Shown here piece after piece: positions 32,753 to 43,733 of a DNA stretch of 64,000 nucleotides. Under the pieces are notes generated by a model. That model was not told the origin of the DNA. It saw nothing but the letters and a program-made list of their open reading frames with translations, and ran no database searches. The position numbers and the translations under genes were made by a program. The stretch spans positions 470,444 to 534,443 of the forward strand of contig NADL03000051.1 in NCBI GenBank assembly GCA_002205965.3, read 5' to 3'. This stretch comes from Kappaphycus alvarezii (Eukaryota > Rhodophyta > Florideophyceae > Gigartinales > Solieriaceae). Positions within the stretch are counted from its first letter, which is position 1. Every line of letters begins with the position of its first letter.

Positions 32753-33379
32753 TGATAGGGGTAAATCGTCGGGAGAAGAGATATTCAGAACCAACTACCC
32801 CAAGAAGGAGGTGTTGCAAGCGAAAAAAGTGCTACCGTGGTATAGTTGAACGAACAAAAAGGATTGTTTATGAAAGAGAGTTGAGAGGGCTACAAGCAAG
32901 TATGAAAGGGGCAGGGTCTACCACTGATGCTCTGGGAGCAGCGTAAGAAAACGTTTTCTTGGGTCTGAAGTTGACTCTCAACTCCCTACTATTCAGGACT
33001 TGGTTTGAAGTTGTCTGCCAACTTGCTTGACCTCCACAAGAGGAAGCAGTTTACTCAGCTTATATAGAATTTTTGGGTATCCTTAAAGTCTCAAAGAAAC
33101 ATACTAAGAACCATAAAATGCATCAAATGGAATCGTGTGAACAAGAATGACTAACAGCAGATACTGTCAGGATAATATCTAGATTTTTTCCTTAATATCT
33201 TAGTCCTCTATATCAGATCGAGGACTGTTCCCCCAAAATATCCATTCCGCCCAGGCAGTCCACATAAATATCCGCGAACGACTTAGAATTCTCCATTGCC
33301 TCCTGCGAAATATTTAAACCACTGAGGACGCCCCCATCCAGTTCCAGAATCGGGAACACCTGGTCCATATTTTCCGGTT
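32753..33379 (-). repeat. Diverged, truncated Gypsy LTR inside the transposase gene
   Basis: It begins tgataggggtaaatcgtcgg, the terminal sequence of this LTR family, and follows the full LTRs through the tataaaag-like box and hairpins (gaagttgactctcaac) to the 3' part of the acidic ORF. It ends abruptly at cttatatagag, where another repeat family starts. It lacks the TATA box, minisatellite and half of the ORF. Confidence 0.82.
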
Positions 33380-33398
33380 CCTTATATAGAGTTTTCAA
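33213..33398 (-). pseudogene. Diverged LTR acidic protein, C-terminal part
   Basis: The minus strand reads SQEAMENSKSFADIYVDCLG then GMDILGEQSSI. The intact protein has SDEAIYHSEPFEGICRDCIE then SMDILEELFG at its end. Residue similarity exceeds nucleotide similarity, suggesting a separate, older LTR lineage that also encoded the protein. The apparent N-terminal residues (33379-33398) come from the neighbouring repeat. Confidence 0.6.
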
Positions 33399-33640
33399 CC
33401 CTCACAATCCGTAGCACCAATACAGTACCTATATGCTCTATTTGCACCGCTACAGCACGGCGCAAAGCCCCCATCTAAAAATAATTGAGAATAAAACTGT
33501 AACTACAGTGACAGCGCAGCCAGCGCAGCATGCCAGCGCAGCCAGTGCAGCATACCAGCGCAGCCAGCGCAGAGTGCCAGCGCAGCCAGCACAGAATGCC
33601 AAATAATATCTACAATTTTCATTATATCAGACCCCTTAGA
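33380..33640. repeat. Interspersed repeat shared with 10470 and 30550, with expanded 22-bp minisatellite
   Basis: cttatatagagttttcaacc through the ctgtaactacag region matches 10474-10640 and 30565-30720. At 33514-33600 the unit agcgcagccagcgcagcatgcc is present about four times; the other two copies have about one. The minisatellite has therefore expanded here. Confidence 0.8.
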
Positions 33641-34884
33641 AGACCACCACGTAGGTTAAGATGCTACAGAGTCCGCCAGCGGAGCTGAAGAAGATCAATC
33701 TGCACGAATTCAACGTGGTGGGCTGTCTAAATGGGAATACTCTGGCCTCTTTGAGCTTGTTTCAAGAGAGATAGACACTGTGGACAAGCACCTTGCAGAG
33801 AGCTTTATCAATGAGGCAAACAAGCTTCTTGAATCGGTTGTGGAAGAGGCCTCCGTGAAATCCGAATCGGCTGTGACGGCCACCAGTTTAACGCAAATGG
33901 ACGCTTTTAACGTGTTTCTACCTGATCACGTTCTTGGGAAAATCACCTCGACCATTAATCGAGTCCTGCAGCTGCGCAACCAAAAAATGACAGACATATC
34001 GGAGCTAAGAGGTGTTATTGCCATGCACATACTTGCGGCTTCTTATCATTCTAACGTGGCAACTATAGCTAACCCTCGTAATAAGTACTTCTTTTTCAAT
34101 CTCGGTATCTCTGCTAAACGGTAAAGCGAGGTTTGGTCCTCGTTCTGCTGCCCGAGGGATCGACGGCAGATGGCGGAAGCAAGTGGGACTGGCTGGTCAA
34201 ACAGACCGACAAGGGGGAACGCTTTAATCACTGAACTAGAGCAAGCGCTGGCCGCCATCAACCGCGTCATTTGTTACGTCCCTGGTGCCACGATATTCAG
34301 CCTCGACGACGATCACCAGCGCCTTCGCTCGAGGGCAGTGACACAATTTACCCACCTAAGCCATGTCAGCAACCCACAGAAGGCGCTGGGACCAGTCAAC
34401 AACGCCCTCTGTTCCGCACTCAACCCCACCTTTATTGCAAGTCACTACTCGCGTCCGGGTGAGCAGGTTCTCGATACCTGGCAGCGAGTTATACAACTCG
34501 TGCAGGGAGTACCGACCAATGGATCCATCTGTCCCATGGTCGGCGCTATCTTCGCATCCGACCGTGGTTACAACTCCCAGAGCAAAATCGCGTTTATTAA
34601 CAAAACATTGGGGGCCACTGGCCTGGGGACACAGAAAAGGTCCCTAGATTTTCCCTTTGTGTTCGGTGACGGCGCCATCACTAAGCGCCACAAGGGAAGG
34701 AGGATCGGGGAGAAAGAGGTCCGCGCGGTGTACAGTGCGAAGCGAAAAATGAGCGGCAATCGAGGGAGACCCGTACACGCAGGCGTCTATCGGGAATCGT
34801 TCAGCGGACGCATTGGAGCAATCTACCACAACCACCAAACCATGTTCGATATGCACAAATTTACGCTGGTCCCTAAACACAACT
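33640..34884 (+). pseudogene. piggyBac-like DDE transposase, central part
   Basis: One frame runs through 33663-34884 with a single stop at 34122-34124. It shows KWEYSGLFELVSREIDTVDK, then MTDISELRGVIAMHILAASY, like the helix before the catalytic domain. A first acidic site is IFSLDDDHQRLRSRAV, and a second is FASDRGYNSQSKIAFINKTL followed by GTQKRSLDFPFVFGD. The spacing and the D-D-D / D-R-G-Y pattern fit piggyBac-like transposases, which use three Asp residues. The third Asp and the C-terminus are lost where the Gypsy LTR starts at 34885. Similarity is judged by eye, so another DDE family remains possible. Confidence 0.55.
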
Positions 34885-36278
34885 TGATAGGGGTAAATCG
34901 TCGGGAGAAGAGATACTCAGAACCAACCACCCCAAGAAGGAGGTGTTGCAAGCGACAAAAGTGCTACCTTGGTATAGTTGAGCAAATAAAAAGGAGTGTA
35001 TATGGGAGAGAGTTGAGAGGGCTACAAGCAAGTATAAAAGGGGCAGGGTCTACCACTGATGCTCTGCGACCAGCTTAGGAAAAAAGTTTTCTTGGGTCTG
35101 AAGTTGACTCCCAACTTCCTACTACTCGGAGCTTGACCTGAAGTTGTCTGCCAGCTTGCTTGACCTCTCAAGGAGGAAGCACTTTACTCAGCTTATATAG
35201 ACTTTTCGGCTAATCCTAAAGTCTCAATCAAACATACTAAATACCATAAAAGGCATAAAAGGGCATCTTGTGGATGTGATTGGCCAGAGGGAAGATATTA
35301 TCAAGGAAAATATCTGTATTTACTCCTCACAATCGTTATCCTCGAGATCAGAACCAAATAACTCCTCCAAAATATCCATACTCTCAATGCAATCCCTACA
35401 AATTCCCTCGAACGGCTCAGAATGATAAATGGCTTCATCAGACATATCAAGATCCTCCAACCCTCGCGACCCTCAGCCTCCGCGCCAACCCCATCCGAAG
35501 AATCCGAGATGACGATCACGCCCTCACTATCCCCTCCATCCCCCACAGCAACTTCCCCACGATTATACACCATCGGTTCCCACGGAGCTACAAAGTCTTC
35601 CTCATCCTCGGATCCCTCCACGTCCGACTCAGTCCCCTCTGACTCCTCCTCCTCCGCTCCTCCAAGAAGTGCCGACGAACCCACTCCCGAACACGCTCAC
35701 GGTCCATCCTCCTGAAGTAGTCGTCGTAGTCTGTTGGCCCATTATTCATTAGGGCTAGGCCGTTGATGGGGCGAGAGGGCGGCTTTTGGTGATGGGGCGG
35801 AGGGGCGAAGGTTGTTCATTCTGATAGACGTTGGGGAATGGGAGGCAATGTAGGGTGTTTTGGGGGAGGGTGATGAGTAAAATGATCGGGGACATTTGGA
35901 ACTTGGAATAAAGGGGTTTAAATAGGCTCCCGGGGCAGGTTCTATAGATTAGGAATAGGTAAAATAAATCTGCAAGGGATTTTGCAGTAGTGCATTTGCG
36001 CCCTTCTTCTCAAAAAAGGAATTTGGAGGAGGAGTAAGCTAAAAGGGAAAAGGACTTGATTCGGGGTCGATTCAGAGGGCTAAATACAGTATAAAAATAT
36101 CTAGATAAAATGGAAGTAAATTTGGAAATGACGGTGGGAAGTTAGGGGCGGGATCGTTGTAGGTTGCTGGATTACACGAAGGGAGGACCATTTCCTGTAT
36201 TACATGAAGGGAGGACCATTTCGTATTACTGAGGGAGGACCATTTCCTGTATTATGAGGGAGGACCATTTGTATTACA
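34885..36278 (-). repeat. 3' LTR of the Gypsy element
   Basis: 1394 bp. In plus orientation it starts tgataggggtaaatcg and ends tttgtattaca. It contains the acidic ORF on the minus strand (about 35301-35860), shifted by a 4-base deletion near 35460, TATA-like gtttaaatagg near 35920, and a shortened minisatellite. Confidence 0.93.
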
Positions 36279-36292
36279 CGCCCCCTTTCTCA
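36279..36292 (-). promoter_or_regulatory. Polypurine tract of the Gypsy element
   Basis: The minus strand reads TGAGAAAGGGGGCG directly before the 3' LTR, the expected site of plus-strand primer formation. Confidence 0.8.
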
Positions 36293-36430
36293 AGGCGAAC
36301 GTCCCGGGTCGTCACTGCTCTTCTTCTGCTTCCGTTAGTGTTCGCTGTCTTATTGATAAAATGTATGGTCTCTCAAACGGGTATGGATGCAACTGATTAC
36401 CAATATGATGCTCTAAAAAGTAGGTTCGCA

Positions 36431-37450
36431 TTACTGGTACCTCACTTTGTAGCATAGCCTCATATATTGGTTTGATACATCGAGGTGGGGTTGAATACAT
36501 TCTTCTTCCGTGACTCTTCCGAATCTTCCAAGAGTGAAAAAATATATGTGATATGCAAACTCTTCTGGAAGATGCCGGAGGAATGGATGCCGATAAGAAA
36601 AGAAGACGCGCATCATCAAGAACGAATCTTCGTAAGATAAGTGCGGTCCATGTAGCGCCCTAAAACATAAACAGATGCTTATCATGAAATAAGAAATGAC
36701 CTGCGCATCGTTCGCATCCTCGGAGATATTGCGCAGCCAAAAAGATAATCTTCTTCTTCCGACTGTATGCTGTGCATGGTTGTGAAGGAGAGCTAGAGAT
36801 GAAGTTGTGGTGGACGGTCCCGATGAATGGCCGCGACCAGCTCCTGACGTACTGGGACCTGCACGAGGTCCTCTCGGGGGACGACCGGAACCTCTTCTGG
36901 GCGGGTTGTTGTCTCCTGAAGGTCCTCCTCTGGTCATCATCACTGCTTCAGGAGGATCCTCGCCGCCTCCAACGTTCCCAATTTGTGGCGGAGAAACGTA
37001 AGGTTCCCATAGAGGATACGGGACCAGTCTGTATTCCATATCCGGGGGTAAGGCGTAACCTCTCAGTCGCACATCTTGGTTGTTCTTGAGAAATACGTAA
37101 ATTGGACGGATAATATTCAGATACGTTTGCGACAAGTCTCCGACAGCTACCATTCCATATCTTCCTATAGAGTAATGATATATTACCTCCACAAACTCTG
37201 GACCTGCTTCCGTGAACCTTCCGTTTTGGAATGAAAATAGAACTCTTATTAATAGTCGGAAATCTTCTTCAGGTAGCAATGGTCCGTTCAACGTACGAAA
37301 CATAGGCATATATTAATGTAGAAATGGATGATTACGTGGAGTTCGTAGTAGTCCCGCGTAATCGAGATGATCCATTCCCAGGCCCTTTTTCCTCCCATAG
37401 GAATCATTCTATAGTTAAAGATGAGTATGCCCCGTGGTTGCGCATAGTCC
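36431..37450 (-). pseudogene. Duplicated-domain tail of the Gypsy polyprotein
   Basis: Downstream of integrase the frame continues into two copies of a domain of about 80-100 residues separated by a Pro/Gly/Arg-rich linker (SGRPPRGPRAGPSTSG). Copy 1 reads HVIIHFYINICLCF, a 1-base shift near 37305, then RTLNGPLLPEEDF...RVLFSF...GPEFVEVIYHYSIGRYG. Copy 2 reads QVISYFMISICLCFRALHGP...EDSF...RVFFSY...PEEFAYHIYFFTLGRFG. The stop is at 36431. A relic of the same domain (GLPMAGPEFVEAVYHSSERA) sits beside an old LTR at 52938-53183, so it is a lasting part of this element family. I recognise no known domain. Envelope is unlikely: there is no signal peptide. Confidence 0.7.
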
Positions 37451-38673
37451 TGTGTGAGAAGGAATTCTTCAGGCCTCTGATGGTAAGGGACCAGACGACG
37501 TGCATGGATGGCCCTCCTTGATCTCTTCCCTGAGCTTGAACAGAGCTGATAGTGCGGGTGTCTTTCCTCCGTGACGATGCAAGGGTTCGAGTACTTGGTT
37601 TGGAAGGCCGGCCACTTCACAGCCTGCTGCATTGCTTTTCCATGTACTACAAGTACTTTAGAGCCAACTGAAAAGGTTCTGACTGCAGGTTCTGCATCCT
37701 TATTTCTTGTCTGTGTTAGCGCGCGTGTGATCTCCAGCCTTCGGTGGCCAGTAGTTCAACTTCCCTACTCTCTTCATCGATAATATTTGTTTCCATGTCT
37801 CTCTGTAACATTCTAGGAGCCCTTCCGTACATTAGCTCGAATGGTGAGCGTCCATTTCTTCCTCTTCTTCGACGATAGCCGTATAACACTTTTGGTAAGG
37901 CATCTTCCCACTGGATTTCATTCTCCGACATAGTTTTCGATATTGCTCGTTTGATGGTTCCAACCATCCTCTCCGCTTTCCCGTTGGACATAGGAGCGTA
38001 TGCGAGAACGGTCTTCAGCTGAATCCCTTTCTCTTCCAAAAACGAAGCAGTGAAGTTGCAGTAAAACAAAGGGCGTTATCCGAGATGATCCTTTTTGGAA
38101 GACCAAACGGTTCAATTATTTCTTTTTCGATGAATCTCAGGACCACCTCAGCATTTGCCTCCTCAACTGCAACTGCTATTGGCCATCCAGTAAGATGTTC
38201 CACCCCTATAAGGAGATATTTGTTTCCGGAAGATTTCCTTGAACGGGCCCGCAAGTCAATTGAGAAGGTTTCAAAGAGACCGGAAACTGGAAAACTTAGA
38301 GTTGTCTTATACTTCCGTATTGGAGTGAATTTTTGGCAGTTGTCGCAGCTTTTCACGAAATTATAGACGTCCTTATGGATACCGGGCCACCAGAATCTCT
38401 CAGTTACGAATTTTTGGTTGTTTCGAGATCCCAATGCCCTAGCTCATCATGGAAAGTCCTCAAGATCTTCATTCTTTCTTTCAAAGGGGCCACTAGTCGG
38501 GGACCGGCTTTAGTGTGCCGGAAGAGTTTCCCATTCCACAATGTAAAAGCCTTTTGATTCCTGCGTACCCAATTTCTGTGTTCAAGATCAACCTTTCTCA
38601 TTTCTAGTCCATCGAGGAATTTGATCAGTCCGTGAATATTAGCTTCGTACTCGTTATCGTTCGGCAACTGCAA
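37450..38673 (-). pseudogene. Gypsy integrase
   Basis: The zinc domain is spread over a frameshift near 38430 (FHDELGHWDLETTK, then CDNCQKF). The core reads FETFSIDLRARSRKSSG (first Asp), KRIISDNALCFTATS (second Asp), and after a frameshift near 38050 APMSNGKAERMVGTIKRAI (Glu). RSPFELMYGRAPRML follows. The C-terminal part (GSKVLVVHGKAMQQAVKWPA, RRAIHARRLVPYHQRPEEF) matches the Gypsy integrase C-terminal domain and leads into the duplicated-domain tail. A second copy lies at 56324-57000. Confidence 0.93.
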
Positions 38674-38716
38674 CTCGGCACTCCGACGATGTCCTCCGAA
38701 GCTTTTTCATTTGGAA

Positions 38717-39214
38717 TCAGTGGTCCCTCAAGCGGGATAGGTAATCGGCAGGCTGATTATTGCGTCCGGGTCTATACACAATTTCAAACCGATATTCTGC
38801 GAAAATGTCGAGCCATCGGGCCAAGCGGTGATGTACATCCTTCTTTTGGAATGCTGTCTTAAGTGCCTGGTGATCAGTTATCAAGACAAATTTCTCGAGT
38901 GATAAAAGGTATACGCGAAACTTTTTCAGCGCGAAGACGACAGCTAGCGCTTCTTTCTCGCAGACTGAGTATCTCTTTTCCGCATCATTCAGAGTTCGGC
39001 TTGCGAATTGAACAGGGTGTAGTCTTCCGTTTTCATCTTTTTGGGACAAAACGGCACCCAAAGACCGTTCTGAGGCATCTGTCTCCACAACGAATGGTCT
39101 CTTGAAATCTGGGTACATGAGAACTGGGGGGACATAGCTTATCTTTAAGCTCCTGAAATGCAGTTTCCATTTCCTTGTTCCAGTAAAATTTTCCGTTCTT
39201 CGTAGTGCTGGCAT
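38717..39214 (-). pseudogene. Gypsy RNase H
   Basis: FVVETDASERSLGAVLSQKD carries the first catalytic Asp, ALAVVFALKKFRVYLL the Glu, and FVLITDHQALKT the next Asp; the C-terminus reads YRPGRNNQPADYLSRL. This is the Ty3-type RNase H. A one-base shift near 39120 separates it from RT. Confidence 0.94.
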
Positions 39215-40131
39215 GTAACGGTGCTGCAGTCTTGGCGAAATCTTTGATAAATCTTCTGTAATATGAGGCCAGTCCTAAGAAGCTTCGGACCTCCGTCTTT
39301 GAAGCGGGCCTTGGTGCCAACTTTATTTTTTTCGTTTTCTCTGGATCCACTCTAATTCCCTCTTGGTCGACGATATGACCGAGTAATTGGATAGAAGTTT
39401 TCGCAAAGAAGCATTTGCTCAACTTAATTTTCAAGCTATACTCCGATATCCTCTCCACAACTGTCTTGACGTGCGAGATGTGCTGATCCAATGTTTCTGA
39501 GAATATGACGACATCATCGATATAGACTCTTGCGAATGGAAGTCCTTTCAAAACCTCGTTCATCATTCTTTGGAATGTAGCTGGTGCATTCATGAGACCA
39601 AAAGGCATCACTTCGAACCTGAACGTACCGGCTTTGCTGGTAAAGGTTGTTTTTTCCTTACATTTTTCATCCAATGGAATCTGCCAATAGCCAGTGTAAA
39701 GGTCAATTGAGGTGAAATATCTCCCCCTTCAGGTCCTCGAGGATCTCCTCCATGTTCGGAATCGGAAATCGATCGGGTATCATTCTCTGGTTCAGTTGTC
39801 GGTAATCGACGAAAAAAGCGTTTCCATACTTCTTTGGTGCGACCACAACTGGAAACGACCATGGGGATGAAACTGGTCGAATAATATCATTTTTCAGCAT
39901 ACTTGTAACATTTTCTGAGATAAATTGGTCATATTTTGGCGGTTGACGTCTAGGCTTGTGGTAAATCGGTTGAGTGTCGGTAAGTTCGAACGAGTGAGTA
40001 ACCGGTACACTTGCTTGTCTTAATCTGAAACGCTCCATGCAATTACTTCGGAAGATGTTAGTTAACATGTCGGATATTTTCAGTGAGGCGGGGGCGGGAA
40101 GGTGCTGCACTTTTCCTTGGATTTCTGCCAT
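39033..40131 (-). pseudogene. Gypsy reverse transcriptase
   Basis: Fingers and palm: MLKNDIIRPVSSPWSFPVVV, FVDYRQLNQRMIPDRFPIPN, a frameshift near 39700, then TGYWQIPLDEKCKEKTTFTS, FRFEVMPFGLMNAPATFQRM and the catalytic ARVYIDDVVIFSETLDQH at about 39530-39490. The thumb and connection read IQLLGHIVDQEGIRVDPEKT and RSFLGLASYYRRFIKDFAKT. All core motifs are preserved although the frame is broken, suggesting fairly recent decay. Confidence 0.95.
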
Positions 40132-40454
40132 TTGGCGCCCTTTTTCTTCTTGATCCTCTCCCTCAATATTTTGAAGGACCTCTTCCGGTGCTCACATCTT
40201 CATATATGGAATTCGATTATTCTTTTTCTTGCAATAATCTTCTTTCATGCTCCGAATTCTGTCCTTTGATTCGATATCATCGCAAAAAGAAACACATTCG
40301 GTTTCAAACTATCCTAGAATTCCAGTCGTCATCTGTTTCAAACCCAGAATCATAATCGTCCCATGCCATGTTCATTACCCCCGAGGTACCCTTTTCCACT
40401 TCCGAAAGTGTTAGTTGGTTCGAATCTTCGCTGTCATAGCTAGAAGTGAAATCT

Positions 40455-41288
40455 TCACTGTCCGTTTCTTTTAAATCTAGGATGTGTGCTTTTGTCGAAA
40501 TCCAGGGGCATCTTCACGGTTCTGCCGTCAATATTAACTGAAACCATTTGGTTGCCCAAGTCAATGCATGTCCCTAGTCTTTCCATGGTAGGGCAGCCAA
40601 TGATTGCATCGAAAGGGAGATCAGGCATGACAAGAAAGTCTACATCAACTTTAGAGTCCCCAAAGAACACGGAAACCTTGTCAACAGTGCCCATGCATTT
40701 TGAGACGGTTCCATCCGCTACAGTTATTTTTCGAGTCGTTGGAGTAATTTCGAGACCTAGATCTGTCACCAAAGTTTCTGAAATGAGGTTTGGAACAGCA
40801 CCCGAATCGAAAGAGCTTGGGTTTTCATACCCAATACTTTGACTGGTACCAGCTTAAGACGTCTTGGTGCTGTCGAGGCCGATTGAAGAAACAGTTTCTT
40901 ACCCTTAGCGGACTTATTAGACCTGATAATTTTTTTGAGTTCTTTTCTCGCATCCTCTGCGTCGCCCCTCAAAAGTTGACCAAACGTTATCCCAGTTGGG
41001 GCCGATGCAAGCTCAGCCACCAAATTGTACTCTTCACATATCTAGTACGTCCTTAGAGATACTCTTAACTTTCTTACTCTTTTTCGTCTTCTTGGCCGGA
41101 GTGACTCCCACTCCTGGAACAACTTGATCAGACCTCTTGGTTCGAGGAGGTACAGGTGCTGGGATATGCTCCAGCATTCCATAATCTAGCCTAGGTTTCT
41201 TCGATAAAATGTTCCCTTCCCCATCCCTTTTTGTCACATTGACTTGACTAATCTCTTCAGCGATGGATACGTTACCGGCATCCGTCAA
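40455..41288 (-). pseudogene. Gypsy protease and gag-protease linker
   Basis: The linker is Lys/Pro-rich (TPAKKTKKSKKVKSISKD). The protease site SFDSGAVPNLISETL reads across a frameshift near 40800, then ITVADGTVSKCMGT and DLPFDAIIGCPTMERLG, the second half of a retropepsin. The catalytic D-S-G-A is intact. A spacer of about 320 bases with several stops separates it from RT (40131-40455). Confidence 0.88.
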
Positions 41289-41316
41289 CCTTTGATCCTT
41301 CTATTTTGTAAGATTT

Positions 41317-42235
41317 TCACCTCTGGTCCTGACTCACTCCTTGCTTCCGATAAATTTGCTCTTCTGTTGTCTTTAGACCAGCAGTTACTTTCATGATGCC
41401 CATATCGACCGCACTTTCCACAACGAGTGTTTCTATGTGGATTATCAGGACACCTGTTTGCAAAGTGTCCAGGCTTGTGACAGTAAGAACAGACTTCTGC
41501 GGCCTTGGGGCCCCAGACTGGTTCTTCTTAATGGTAAGAGTAAGGCTTTCCAACTGCGAGGTTATCATGTCAAGTCGATTATCGAATCGGGTTTCCAACC
41601 TTTCTTCCAAGTTTTTGACATCGCTCCTGACAGATTCTAATGCCGCTGCACTAGTAGCCGGCCTTTGATAATTCTTTTCAGGATGTACGATAGACATCGA
41701 TGTGCGGGTTTTCGGTACCTCACTCAGTGACTGAAACGTCTCCGAATTTTTGACAAATTCTACTATGGTACCCTTCAGTTCATCAAAAGTGTGAGGGCCC
41801 TTGATGAGGAGGAAATCGGAGAGCCGCTTATCCCCCATAGCCGCCTTACGCAGCATTCCGTACTTGGCTTGGGCGTTGAACCCAGCCTTTTCATAGATCA
41901 CACAAGTACACCAATGAGCTTAACAAATCGTCGAAGTTGAGCCGGGCCTCTATGGCGGTACGAATCATCTCATCTGGTTCTACCTCCTTAGCATACTCTT
42001 TCACAAGCCACTCACATACCTCACCGAAGTTACGCCCATTCCCGTTAAGAGACCACCCGTCGATAAACTTGGACTTATATTTGTGCTTTGCGTCACCATG
42101 AAGATAGGCGAAGATACTTGCGGCCTTCTCTTCATCGCTCTTCTCACGCATCACAACGTTGACATATGTAGAAGAAACTCCTCAACGTCTTCATCTTGCC
42201 CCTGTGAACGTTATACGAGCAGCGTTGAGATCCAT
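41317..42235 (-). pseudogene. Gypsy gag with two CCHC knuckles
   Basis: The likely start is the ATG at 42235 (MDLNAARITFTGAR), 87 bases inside the 5' LTR edge. After a shift near 42160 come SDEEKAASIFAYLHGDAKHK and FGEVCEWLVKEYAKEVEPDE, a Gypsy gag capsid pattern, then a coiled stretch (VRSDVKNLEERLETRFDNRL). In another frame near 41500-41390 there are two knuckles, CSYCHKPGHFANRC and CGKCGRYGHHESNC. Frameshifts lie near 42160, 41895 and 41510. Confidence 0.9.
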
Positions 42236-42303
42236 GATTACAGAAAAGAAATCCCCCGAATGTTCCCTAAGACTGCTCAACTCGAATACCTCGGGTGCAA
42301 CCC

Positions 42304-42320
42304 CCTCCACAAGAGTACCA
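42304..42320 (-). promoter_or_regulatory. Primer-binding site of the Gypsy element
   Basis: Two bases after the 5' LTR the minus strand reads TGGTACTCTTGTGGAGG. It starts with TGG, the complement of the tRNA CCA end. I cannot name the tRNA. Confidence 0.6.
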
Positions 42321-42322
42321 AA

Positions 42323-43733
42323 TGATAGGGGTAAATCGTCGGGAGAAGAGATATTCAGAACCAACCACCCCAAGAAGGAGGTGTTGCAGCGACAAAAGTG
42401 CTACCGTGGTATAGTTGAACAAATAAAAAGGGTGTATATGGGAGAGTTGAGAGGGCTACAAGCAAGTATAAAAGGGGCAGGGTCTACCACTGATGCTCTG
42501 CGACCAGCTTAGGAAAAAGTTTTCTTGGGTCTGAAGTTGACTCTCAACTTCCTACTACTCGGAGCTTGACCTGAAGTTGTCTGCCAACTTGCTTGACCTC
42601 TCAAGGAGGAAGCACTTTACTCAGCTTATATAGACTTTTCGGCTAATCCTAAAGTCTCAATCAAACATACTAAATACCATAAAACGCATAAAAGGGCATC
42701 TTGTGGATGTGATTGGCCAGAGGGAAGATATTATCAAGGAAAATATCTGTATCTACTCCTCACAATCGTTATCCTCAAGATCAGAACCAAATAACTCCTC
42801 CAAAATATCCATACTCTCAATGCAATCCCTACAAATTCCCTCGAACGGCTCAGAATGATAAATGGCTTCATCAGACATATCAAGATCCTCCAACCCTTCC
42901 CGCGACCCTCAGCCTCCGCGCCAACCCCATCCGAAGAATCCGAGATGACGATCACGCCCTCACTATCCCTCCATCCCCCACAGCAACTTCCCCACGATTA
43001 TACACCATCGGTTCCCACGGAGCTACAAAGTCTTCCTCATCCTCGGATCCCTCCACGTCCGACTCAGTCCCCTCTGACTCCTCCTCCTCCGCCTCCTCCA
43101 AGAAGTGCCGACGAACCCACTCCCGAACACGCTCACGGTCCATCCTCCTGAAGTAGTCGTCGTAGTCTGTTGGCCCATTATTCATTAGGGCTAGGCCGTT
43201 GATGGGGCGAGAGGGGCGGCTTTTGGTGATGGGGCGGAGGGGCGAAGGTTGTTCATTCTGATAGACGTTGGGGAATGGGAGGCAATGTAGGGTGTTTTGG
43301 GGGGAGGGGTGATGAGTAAAATGATCGGGGACATTTGGAACTTGGAATAAAGGGGTTTAAATAGGCTCCCGGGGCAGGTTCTATAGATTAGGAATAGGTA
43401 AAATAAATCTGCAAGGGATTTTGCAGTAGTGCATTTGCGCCCTTCTTCTCAAAAAAGGTGAATTTGGAGGAGGAAGTAAGCTAAAAGGGAAAAGGAACTT
43501 GATTCAGGGTCGATTCAGAGGGCTAAATACAGTATAAAAATATCTAGATAAAATGGAAGTAAATTTGGAAATGACGGTGGGAGAAGTTAGGGGCGGGATC
43601 GTTGTAGGTTGCTGGATTACACGAAGGGAGGACCATTTCCTGTATTACATGGAGGGAGGACCATTTCCTGTATTACATGGAGGGAGGGCCATTTTCTGTA
43701 TTACATGGAGGGAGGACCATTTTCTGTATTACA
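42323..43733 (-). repeat. 5' LTR of the Gypsy element
   Basis: 1411 bp, the partner of 34885-36278. In plus orientation it starts tgataggggtaaatcg and ends ttctgtattaca. A four-unit 28-bp minisatellite lies at 43620-43733. The acidic ORF is on the minus strand (about 42734-43300) with one-base deletions near 42899 and 42968. A conserved tataaaagg at 42467-42475 points in the antisense direction. The right edge abuts PPK1 coding sequence. Confidence 0.93.

Larger units (their letters stand above)
34885..43733 (-). mobile_element. Gypsy (Ty3) LTR retrotransposon, 8.85 kb
   Basis: On the minus strand: 5' LTR (43733-42323), primer-binding site, gag, protease, RT, RNase H, integrase, an extra two-domain tail, polypurine tract and 3' LTR (36278-34885). 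RT before integrase is Gypsy order. LTRs run TG...CA and are closely similar apart from small indels. Coding is broken by at least eight frameshifts. The bases outside the two LTRs (caact on the left, ggagg on the right) do not match, and the flanks come from different genes. Confidence 0.95.

Noticed and set aside
35034..35050. tataaaagg taken as the promoter of a downstream plus-strand gene
   Set aside because: No plus-strand gene follows; it is a fixed feature of the LTR family, reported as an antisense box.
42713..43156. ORF of 147 residues (also at 35280 and 18360), present in all full LTRs
   Set aside because: It is antisense to the acidic-protein ORF, has a composition that mirrors it, and does not stay open in the older LTRs.
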